From assembly GCA_045593785.1 (NCBI GenBank), contig JAZNXH010000043.1, forward strand, positions 1 to 16,558: a DNA stretch of 16,558 bases, in the 5' to 3' direction. A model generated the notes under the pieces. That model was not told the origin of the DNA. It worked only from the letters and a program-made list of their open reading frames with translations, and ran no database searches. Below, in pieces: positions 1 to 5,200 of the stretch (position 1 is the first letter of the stretch; every line of letters begins with the position of its first letter). The DNA is from SZUA-448 sp045593785. GTDB lineage: Bacteria; Bacillota; Clostridia; Lachnospirales; Lachnospiraceae. The position numbers and the translations under genes were made by a program.

Positions 1-777
1 AATCTCCGGAGCGGTCAATCCATTCTTCTGTAAAGCGCTTTCCATGCGGTCACTGACAATCGTGCTTGCATCAATCACCGTAGGAACTCCGACTGCAATG
101 ACCGGAACTCCCAACACCTTTTTACTGATTTCATTACGAAAATTTCCCACACCCGCGCCCGGACTGATTCCGGAATCCGTCATCTGAACCGTACGATTCA
201 ACCGTTCAGTACTTCTTGCTGCCAATGCGTCGATAACCACTACTACATCCGGTTGGATCTCATGCACAAGCCCCTGAATCACCTCTACTGCTTCCATACC
301 GCTTTGCCCCATTACTCCCGGTGCAACCGCCGCCAAGGGCACCCCTATGCATTTCTCATCCAGCAGTTCCGGAAATATCCGATGGAGATGTCTTGTTGTG
401 GGAAGTTGTCCTACCACCCAGGGGCCGAGAGCATCCGGTGTGATATCCCGGTTCCCTAAACCTACGACCAGAACGCCATTTTTCTGACTTTTCAGTTCGG
501 GTGCAAGTTCCTGTAAATAAGCAGCCAGTGTGTCTGCTATTTTTTCTCTTTGTTCATCTTCACATACAGTCAGTTCCCCGGTCTCTATCGTAATATATGT
601 GCCGATTGGTTTTTGCATTACACGTTGTCCGTCATTATTTTTGATTGTCACTTTACTAATCCGTGCACCGCTTTTTGTATCGTCTTCCATCTGCCACTCT
701 ACCCCGGGAATTTCGCCCTCCTGTTCCATAGATTCCCTTATTTCTACCGCAAGATCCGTCCGTATTCCCTGTTTCAT
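1..777 (-). CDS. gpr: Spore germination protease GPR, 5' part (3' end outside window)
   Basis: Aspartic-type endopeptidase (MEROPS family A25) that degrades small acid-soluble spore proteins when spores germinate. It is made as a zymogen in the forespore. 259 codons are visible, open through the left edge. The start is ATG at 777-775, preceded by an AAGGGAG ribosome binding site. The N-terminus holds RTDLAVE (residues 6-12), the GPR self-processing motif resembling the SASP cleavage site; cleavage after Asp8 would leave a very short propeptide. The family's two key aspartates appear in TPDALGP (Asp115) and IDALAAR (Asp183), equivalent by position to Asp127 and Asp193 of the Bacillus megaterium enzyme (recalled). 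The DSGISPGAGVGN stretch (about 201-212) is also family-typical. It is divergent from rpsT. Its presence implies a spore-former. Identity is certain; the C-terminal part cannot be seen. Confidence 0.96.
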   Translation of the reverse strand, partial: MKQGIRTDLAVEIRESMEQEGEIPGVEWQMEDDTKSGARISKVTIKNNDGQRVMQKPIGTYITIETGELTVCEDEQREKIADTLAAYLQELAPELKSQKNGVLVVGLGNRDITPDALGPWVVGQLPTTRHLHRIFPELLDEKCIGVPLAAVAPGVMGQSGMEAVEVIQGLVHEIQPDVVVVIDALAARSTERLNRTVQMTDSGISPGAGVGNFRNEISKKVLGVPVIAVGVPTVIDASTIVSDRMESALQKNGLTAPEI

Positions 778-842
778 ATCTGCTCCCTTCTAACCGGTGA
801 AAATTGCAGTTTTCAAACTACCTTTCTCTACAAAAACTAGGA

Positions 843-872
843 TTGACAGAAGCCCTTATTAATATGTAAAAT
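843..872 (+). promoter_or_regulatory. Candidate upstream sigma-A promoter (P1) for rpsT
   Basis: A perfect TTGACA (843-848) is followed after 18 nt by TAAAAT (867-872). It points toward rpsT and would start transcription near 879, about 200 nt before the S20 start codon. Its -10 abuts the candidate gpr -10 on the other strand, so the divergent promoters would overlap physically. Confidence 0.5.
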
Positions 873-890
873 CCCATATGTGTATTTTGC
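860..890 (-). promoter_or_regulatory. Candidate sigma-G-type promoter for gpr
   Basis: On the minus strand, CATATTA (866-860) fits the sigma-G -10 consensus CATnHTA exactly. GCAAA (890-886) partly fits the -35 consensus GHATR, with a 19-nt spacer, one longer than usual. The predicted start near 853 would give a leader of about 75 nt. gpr is a forespore gene in Bacillus, which makes the assignment sensible. It is a consensus match only, in AT-rich DNA. Confidence 0.35.
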
Positions 891-921
891 TTATATTTTT
901 ATAATTTTTCTGTTTTTTTAG

Positions 922-950
922 TTGACATACGCAAAAGCTTATACTATTAT
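922..950 (+). promoter_or_regulatory. Main sigma-A promoter (P2) for rpsT
   Basis: A perfect -35 TTGACA (922-927), a 17-nt spacer and -10 TATTAT (945-950). The predicted transcription start at about 956-958 coincides with the first base of the outer stem of the rpsT leader, which supports both calls. A T-rich stretch (about 893-920) lies upstream. Confidence 0.75.
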
Positions 951-955
951 ATTAC

Positions 956-1080
956 CGTATGCTTCGAGGAACGTCCGTGTCCTGTTGCTCGTAGCAAATC
1001 ATGCGAAATCACTGTTAACCGCTCCGCCGGTGTAACAAAGACGGAGGATTACACAGAATCCAACCACAGGAGGTGTAAAA
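956..1080 (+). promoter_or_regulatory. Structured 5' leader of rpsT, possible S20 autoregulatory element
   Basis: About 125 nt between the P2 start and the S20 ATG contain several pairings. The outer stem is CGTATG (956-961) with CATGCG (1000-1005), enclosing two hairpins: AGGAAC (967-972) with GT-G-TCCT (977-983, one bulged G), and TTGCT (985-989) with AGCAA (993-997). Downstream, CTCCG (1022-1026) pairs with CGGAG (1042-1046). GTGTAA in its loop (1030-1035) can pair with TTACAC (1049-1054), giving an H-type pseudoknot. TTACAC could instead pair with GTGTAA at 1073-1078, between the Shine-Dalgarno AGGAGG (1068-1073) and the ATG. CTCC (1022-1025) could pair with GGAG in the Shine-Dalgarno (1069-1072). 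Many ribosomal-protein leaders act this way. The pairing is visible; the regulatory role is inferred. Confidence 0.5.
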
Positions 1081-1344
1081 ATGGCTAATATTAAATCCGC
1101 AAAGAAGCGTATTCTTGTTATCGAGACCAAGACATTACGTAATAAGATGATTAAGTCCAAGATCAAGACTCTGATTAAGAAGGTTGATGCTGCCGTGGCT
1201 GCCGGCGACAAAGCTCTTGCTGCAGAGGCATTGAAGAACGCTGTCATCGCACTTGATAAGGCCGGAGCAAAGGGTATCTTCCACAAGAACACTATCGCTC
1301 GTAAGGTTTCTCAGCTTACTAAGGCTGTAAACGCAATGGCATAA
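1081..1344 (+). CDS. rpsT: 30S ribosomal protein S20
   Basis: Primary 16S rRNA-binding protein of the small ribosomal subunit. The 87-residue product is the usual S20 length. It begins MANIKSAKKRI and is a lysine/alanine-rich, all-helical protein, with the family-typical NKMIKSKIKTLIKK segment (about 21-34) and the alanine-rich KGIFHKNTIARKVSQL end (about 65-80). The start is fixed by the AGGAGG Shine-Dalgarno at 1068-1073, seven nt before ATG. It has its own strong promoter, a structured leader and an immediate terminator (1357-1385), so it is largely a single-gene unit. The gpr-rpsT pairing is also seen in Bacillus, there on the same strand; here they are divergent. Confidence 0.98.
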   Translation: MANIKSAKKRILVIETKTLRNKMIKSKIKTLIKKVDAAVAAGDKALAAEALKNAVIALDKAGAKGIFHKNTIARKVSQLTKAVNAMA

Positions 1345-1356
1345 GAAAGACTTTTG

Positions 1357-1385
1357 AAAAGCCGTCGCAGTGCGACGGCTTTTTG
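1357..1385 (+). terminator. Rho-independent terminator of rpsT
   Basis: AAAAGCCGTCGC (1357-1368) pairs perfectly with GCGACGGCTTTT (1372-1383) around an AGT loop, with a T-tract at 1380-1384. It lies 12 nt after the rpsT stop and only about 18 nt before the psd start. psd must therefore rely on readthrough or on a promoter I cannot see. Confidence 0.92.
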
Positions 1386-1403
1386 TTTCAGAAAGAGGCT
1401 CTC

Positions 1404-2270
1404 ATGACGTATATGACCCGTGACGGACAACTCTGCGGAACCGAGGATTCCCAGGATCGTCTGACCACATTTTTATATAACAGCCGCATCGGCAATCTGG
1501 CACTTAAAATACTGACGCTCCCTTGTCTGTCAAAACTTGCAGGAGCTTTTCTCTCAACACCGTTCTCTGCCCTTCTGATTGATTCCTTTATCAAGAAGAA
1601 CAATATCTCCTTAGAGGACTGTGAACCGAAAAAATATACTTCATTTAATGATTTCTTCACCCGGGAATTAAAACCGGACGCACGGTTGATTGACTTTGAC
1701 CCTGAACATCTTATCAGTCCCTGCGACAGCAAACTGACAGTTCTTCCGATTGGTGAAGACAATATCTTCGAGATTAAACACGTAAGCTACTCTCTTTTGT
1801 CACTTCTCCGTGACGAAAAACTTGCTAAAAAATACATTGGCGGCACTGCTCTTTTGTTCCGACTCGGTGTAACTGACTATCACCGTTACTGTTATCCGGA
1901 CAATGCAAAAAAGAGCCGGAACCGTTATCTGCCCGGTGTATTTCATACCGTTAATCCGATTGCTGCAGAGGCACGCCATATCTACGCGGAGAATTCCCGT
2001 GAGCTGACCCTGCTTCGCACGGAAAACTTCGGTGATATCCTACAGATGGAAGTTGGTGCCATGCTGGTCGGAAAGATTCATAACCATCACGGAATTGACA
2101 AAGTATACCGCGGACAGGAAAAAGGCTATTTTATGTTCGGTGGCTCCACAGTAATTCTTTTGTTGGAAAAAGGACGTTTTGAAGTAGACGAAGATATCCT
2201 GCGCAATTCTCTTGCAGGATATGAGACAGCAGTTAAGTACGGAGAATACATTGGACGCAAACCACAATAA
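1404..2270 (+). CDS. psd: Phosphatidylserine decarboxylase proenzyme
   Basis: Membrane-associated pyruvoyl enzyme that converts phosphatidylserine to phosphatidylethanolamine. It is made as a proenzyme that cleaves itself to alpha and beta chains. I choose ATG 1404 (288 aa) because AAAGAGG ends 5 nt upstream. A TTG at 1383 in the same frame lies inside the rpsT terminator. The self-cleavage motif is FGGST, with Ser248 expected to become the pyruvoyl group. It differs slightly from the LGST of Escherichia coli but is usual for the short Clostridia type. His160 (DYHRYC) and Asp108 (SPCDSK) fit the Asp-His-Ser autoprocessing triad. EVGAMLVGKI (about 213-222) is also conserved. No phosphatidylserine synthase gene (pssA) is in the window. 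It sits between rpsT and holA, 87 nt before holA. Confidence 0.95.
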   Translation: MTYMTRDGQLCGTEDSQDRLTTFLYNSRIGNLALKILTLPCLSKLAGAFLSTPFSALLIDSFIKKNNISLEDCEPKKYTSFNDFFTRELKPDARLIDFDPEHLISPCDSKLTVLPIGEDNIFEIKHVSYSLLSLLRDEKLAKKYIGGTALLFRLGVTDYHRYCYPDNAKKSRNRYLPGVFHTVNPIAAEARHIYAENSRELTLLRTENFGDILQMEVGAMLVGKIHNHHGIDKVYRGQEKGYFMFGGSTVILLLEKGRFEVDEDILRNSLAGYETAVKYGEYIGRKPQ

Positions 2271-2277
2271 AAATTGT

Positions 2278-2301
2278 TATTCAGCATACAACTGCTGAAT
2301 A
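2278..2301. repeat. Inverted repeat between psd and holA
   Basis: TATTCAGCA (2278-2286) and TGCTGAATA (2293-2301) are perfect 9-bp arms around TACAAC. No T-tract follows on the plus strand, so it is not a standard terminator. It overlaps a weak possible holA promoter (TTGTTA 2274-2279, 17 nt, GAATAT 2297-2302), so it could be an operator or an RNA hairpin. Confidence 0.45.
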
Positions 2302-2357
2302 TATGGTAAAATCATATCACAAATAACCAGACAACTCTCAAATAAGGATTTCAAAGC

Positions 2358-3341
2358 ATGCAGACACTGATTGAACACATAAAATCAAATACTTTCAAGC
2401 CGGTCTACCTGCTCTACGGCAGTGAGCGTTACCTGGTTACGCTGTATCGCAGCAAGCTCAAGGATGCCATCCTTGCCGGAGACGACGGAATGAACTTCAA
2501 TGCATTTGAAGGCAAGGCGATTGACTGGAACGAAATTATGGGGATTGCTGAAACACTCCCTTTCTTCAGTGAGCGCCGATTGATTCTGTTTGACAACACC
2601 GGCATCTTCAAGTCTGCCTCCGATTTTGCAGACTATCTTCCGAATATGCCGGAAAGTACCTGTCTTGTGTTCTGTGAAACCGAAGTTGATAAACGAAGCC
2701 GCATGTATAAGGCCGTCTCCCAACTCGGATACATTTGTGAGATGAACGGTCCCGAAGAAAAGGATCTGCGCATCTTTATCGCTTCCCGCCTGAAGAAGGA
2801 CGGAAAAAACATTACCGGAAATGACGTGGATTACCTTTTGGACACCATTGGCTCCGACATGCTGAATATCAGTAACGAGATTGAAAAACTGGTTGCTTAC
2901 ACGACCGGTCGTGATGTAATAACGCGTGCAGACATTGATGCTGTCTGCGTACAACAGATTTCGGGCAAGATATTCCAGTTAACCGAAGCCATTGCCATAA
3001 AAAACAAAAAGCTTGCTCTTTCACACTACAACACGATGGTTCAGATGCGTGAAAAACCCCTCTCGGTCCTGTTCCAGATTATACGGCATTTCAACTATCT
3101 GTTACAGACCAGTGAGCTTCTTGCCCGTGGTACCGTGAACAACAACGCACTCGCTGCTGCTCTGGATATCAAATCTCCCTTCGTCGCAGGTAAATATGCA
3201 AAACAGTGCCGTAACTTTACAAGACAGTCTCTGCTTGATGCTGTCACCTACGGAACTGAATTGGAAGCACAAGTCAAAACAGGTCAGATAAACGAGAGAA
3301 TTGCAGTCGAATTTCTACTTGTCAAATTGATTGCTATGTAG
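2358..3341 (+). CDS. holA: DNA polymerase III subunit delta
   Basis: Clamp-loader delta subunit, which opens the beta sliding clamp as part of the delta/delta'/tau complex in the cytosol. The 327 residues are typical in length. The N-terminal AAA+-like domain begins with KPVYLLYGSERYL (14-26), the delta signature that resembles a Walker A region but lacks a functional P-loop. The middle domain carries the ISNEIEKLVAY stretch (about 171-181), and the C-terminal helical collar domain runs from about 208 to 327. The start has AAGGA (2344-2348) nine nt upstream. The final codons contain the apparent promoter of the next gene, tRNA-Ser. In Bacillus holA lies between comEC and rpsT; here it is downstream of rpsT and psd, with comEC more than 8 kb away. 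Confidence 0.95.
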   Translation: MQTLIEHIKSNTFKPVYLLYGSERYLVTLYRSKLKDAILAGDDGMNFNAFEGKAIDWNEIMGIAETLPFFSERRLILFDNTGIFKSASDFADYLPNMPESTCLVFCETEVDKRSRMYKAVSQLGYICEMNGPEEKDLRIFIASRLKKDGKNITGNDVDYLLDTIGSDMLNISNEIEKLVAYTTGRDVITRADIDAVCVQQISGKIFQLTEAIAIKNKKLALSHYNTMVQMREKPLSVLFQIIRHFNYLLQTSELLARGTVNNNALAAALDIKSPFVAGKYAKQCRNFTRQSLLDAVTYGTELEAQVKTGQINERIAVEFLLVKLIAM

Positions 3342-3347
3342 TACAAT
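3319..3347 (+). promoter_or_regulatory. Promoter of tRNA-Ser, embedded in the end of holA
   Basis: TTGTCA (3319-3324), a 17-nt spacer and TACAAT (3342-3347). The -35 and spacer lie inside the last holA codons and the -10 begins right after the stop codon. The predicted start near 3353 would give a short tRNA precursor leader. Confidence 0.65.
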
Positions 3348-3351
3348 AGCC

Positions 3352-3372
3352 ATTGTTCGGATTTCGGACAAT
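3352..3372 (+). other. Hairpin in the tRNA-Ser 5' leader
   Basis: ATTGTTCGG (3352-3360) pairs with TCGGACAAT (3364-3372), including two G-T pairs, around a three-base loop. It spans nearly the whole predicted leader between the promoter and the tRNA, with six nt left before the mature 5' end. It may influence RNase P processing or shield the precursor end. Confidence 0.4.
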
Positions 3373-3378
3373 TCATAT

Positions 3379-3464
3379 GGAAGCGTATCGAAGTGGTCAT
3401 AACGGCCCTGACTCGAAATCAGGTAGTCCTCACGGGCTCGTGGGTTCGAATCCCACCGCTTCCG
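3379..3464 (+). tRNA. tRNA-Ser (anticodon CGA)
   Basis: A complete class II tRNA fold. The acceptor stem GGAAGCG (3379-3385) pairs with CGCTTCC (3457-3463), with discriminator G3464. The anticodon stem-loop is CCTGA-CTCGAAA-TCAGG, with CGA as anticodon, reading UCG. There is a long variable arm typical of Ser, and the T arm is CGTGGGTTCGAATCCCACC-like. CCA is not encoded (the next bases are CTC) and must be added after transcription. It has its own promoter and terminator. Confidence 0.96.
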
Positions 3465-3472
3465 CTCATCAA

Positions 3473-3508
3473 AAAACGGAGCTGTTTTTCAACAGCTCCG
3501 TTTTCGTC
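3473..3508. terminator. Bidirectional terminator between tRNA-Ser and putP
   Basis: AAAACGGAGCTGTT (3473-3486) and AACAGCTCCGTTTT (3491-3504) form a perfect 14-bp stem with a TTTC loop. A-runs on the left and T-runs on the right give a U-tract on either transcript. It can therefore end the plus-strand tRNA-Ser and the minus-strand putP, which converge here. Confidence 0.9.
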
Positions 3509-3536
3509 TTTTCACTTAATTTCTTTCGAAATGTAA

Positions 3537-5093
3537 TTATTCACCCTTTGCTACAGCCTCAAACTCTGCCGTAATCTCATCGGAAGGCTTCGCGGTAAGA
3601 AGCGATACCACTACGATGCAGAGGCAGGAGAAGATGAATGCCGGAAGCAGTTCGTAGATGTCAAGTACGCCGCCGAGCGGACGAATTACAAGCTTCCAGA
3701 AGAATACCATCACACCACCGCTTACCATACCGGCGATTGCACCTGCACGGTTCGTTCTCTTCCAGAACAGTGAGAACAGCATCAACGGTCCAAAGGTAGC
3801 ACCAAAGCCAGCCCACGCGAAGGACACGATAGTGAAGATAATACTGTTTTCGTCAAGTGCAATTATAATTGCTACTGCTGCAATTGCAAGCAGAGTCAAT
3901 CTCGAAATCGTCATAACCTGCTTATCCGTTGCATCCTTCTTGAAGATACCCTGGAAAATATTCTTTGCAAATGCAGATGCCGCAATCAGCAGATAAGAGT
4001 CTGAGGAACTGATGGTAGCTGCCAGAATACCAGCCATTACAAAACCAGCAAGCAGCGCCGGAAGTAAGTTGGTAGAAAGTACGATAAATACGTTCTCCGC
4101 ATCGGAAGCAGTCAGAAGTTCGGTAGGATACAAGGAACGTCCTACTACACCGATAAATACTGCTACAGCGAGAGAAATCACTACCCAAATGGTTGCAATA
4201 CGACGGGAAGCGGTAAGTTCCTTCTCATCACGGATTGCCATGAAGCGAAGTAATACCTGCGGCATACCGAAGTAACCAAGGCCCCATGCAGTGGTAGAAA
4301 GAACGGTAAGGAGTCCATAGGTTCCTGCCTCACCAAATACCGGCTTACCAGCCTCTACTACCTGTACGCCGTCAACTACGGTCGGAGAAGCAATTCCGAA
4401 GAACTCGAAGAAGCCCGGAATGCTCTTTGCGTTCTCAAGTACCACATCAAGACCGCCGGCTGCAGAAGTACCTGTAATTACAATTGCAACCAAAGCAATA
4501 ATCATAACAATTGCCTGCATGAAGTCGGAAACACTCTCTGCAAGAAAACCACCCAAAAGGGTATAAAGAAGCACGAATACAGCGCCAAGAATCATCATCG
4601 CGATGTACGGTGCACCAAACAGCTTCGAGAACAACTTACCACAGGTAACAAGACAACTGGATGCGTATACCGTAAAGAAAATCAGGATGAAAATGGCCGC
4701 AATGGTCATAATCACTTTCTTCTTCTCATGGAAACGGTTACTGAAAAACTCCGGAAGCGTAATTGCATTGCCTGCCTTCACGCTGTAACGACGAAGACGC
4801 TTGGATACAATCAGCCAGTTAACATATGTACCTACTGCAAGTCCGATAGCAGTCCATGCTGCGTCTGCGATACCACACCAATAAGCTACACCCGGAAGCC
4901 CCATCAGAAGCCAACCGCTCATGTCAGATGCTTCTGCACTCATCGCGGTTACCCACGGTCCAAGACTTCTTCCGCCAAGAAAGTAGTTATCGGAACTTGC
5001 ATTAGCGCGCTTTGCAAACACAACACCGATTACGATTACCGCTGCCATGTAAATCAGCATTGCAATCAAAATTTGAATTGAATTAGAATCCAT
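3537..5093 (-). CDS. putP: Sodium/proline symporter
   Basis: Inner-membrane sodium:proline symporter of the sodium:solute symporter family (SSSF). The 518 aa match the family length, with about 13 predicted membrane helices. From recalled comparison with Escherichia coli PutP, the region YFLGGRSLGPWVTAMSAEA, then SDMSGWLLMGLPG, is nearly identical. It carries Asp57 and Ser59, equivalent to the sodium-site Asp55 and Ser57. The later helix has ILAATISSSDSYLL in place of the E. coli ILAAVMSTLS region, keeping hydroxyl residues at the second sodium-site positions. FAWAGFGATFGPLML is also well conserved. The start has GGAGGAG in front. It is 107 nt downstream of helD on the same strand without a clear terminator between. 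No proline catabolic gene is adjacent, so a nutritional versus osmoprotective role is open. Confidence 0.95.
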   Translation of the reverse strand: MDSNSIQILIAMLIYMAAVIVIGVVFAKRANASSDNYFLGGRSLGPWVTAMSAEASDMSGWLLMGLPGVAYWCGIADAAWTAIGLAVGTYVNWLIVSKRLRRYSVKAGNAITLPEFFSNRFHEKKKVIMTIAAIFILIFFTVYASSCLVTCGKLFSKLFGAPYIAMMILGAVFVLLYTLLGGFLAESVSDFMQAIVMIIALVAIVITGTSAAGGLDVVLENAKSIPGFFEFFGIASPTVVDGVQVVEAGKPVFGEAGTYGLLTVLSTTAWGLGYFGMPQVLLRFMAIRDEKELTASRRIATIWVVISLAVAVFIGVVGRSLYPTELLTASDAENVFIVLSTNLLPALLAGFVMAGILAATISSSDSYLLIAASAFAKNIFQGIFKKDATDKQVMTISRLTLLAIAAVAIIIALDENSIIFTIVSFAWAGFGATFGPLMLFSLFWKRTNRAGAIAGMVSGGVMVFFWKLVIRPLGGVLDIYELLPAFIFSCLCIVVVSLLTAKPSDEITAEFEAVAKGE

Positions 5094-5114
5094 AACTCCT
5101 CCATAATAATGCGA

Positions 5115-5148
5115 AAATGCGTACCACAGACTACTGCAATACGCATTT
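5115..5148. repeat. Inverted repeat in the putP leader
   Basis: AAATGCGTA (5115-5123) and TACGCATTT (5140-5148) are perfect 9-bp arms. Between them CAG (5127-5129) and CTG (5134-5136) continue the symmetry after a 3x3 mismatch. The repeat ends about 12 nt upstream of the putP Shine-Dalgarno, between it and the candidate promoter elements. It could be an operator for a dimeric repressor or a leader hairpin. Confidence 0.5.
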
Positions 5149-5169
5149 ACGGTGATATGTTACTATGAT

Positions 5170-5199
5170 AAAGTGTTTTTCACAAAAATGCAAGCAAAA
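5170..5199 (-). promoter_or_regulatory. Candidate promoter region of putP
   Basis: The minus strand holds TTGCAT, a 17-nt spacer and TATCAT. An overlapping option is TTGTGA, 17 nt, TAACAT, a few bases further down. Either would start transcription just upstream of the 5115-5148 inverted repeat. Both are moderate matches and I cannot choose between them. Confidence 0.4.
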
Positions 5200-5200
5200 C

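Noticed and set aside
999..1292. 97-codon minus-strand open frame over rpsT and its leader
   Set aside because: It opposes rpsT, which is beyond doubt, and crosses the structured leader.
2385..2954. 189-codon open frame antisense to holA
   Set aside because: It lies wholly inside the clear holA gene, has no ribosome site and resembles no known protein.
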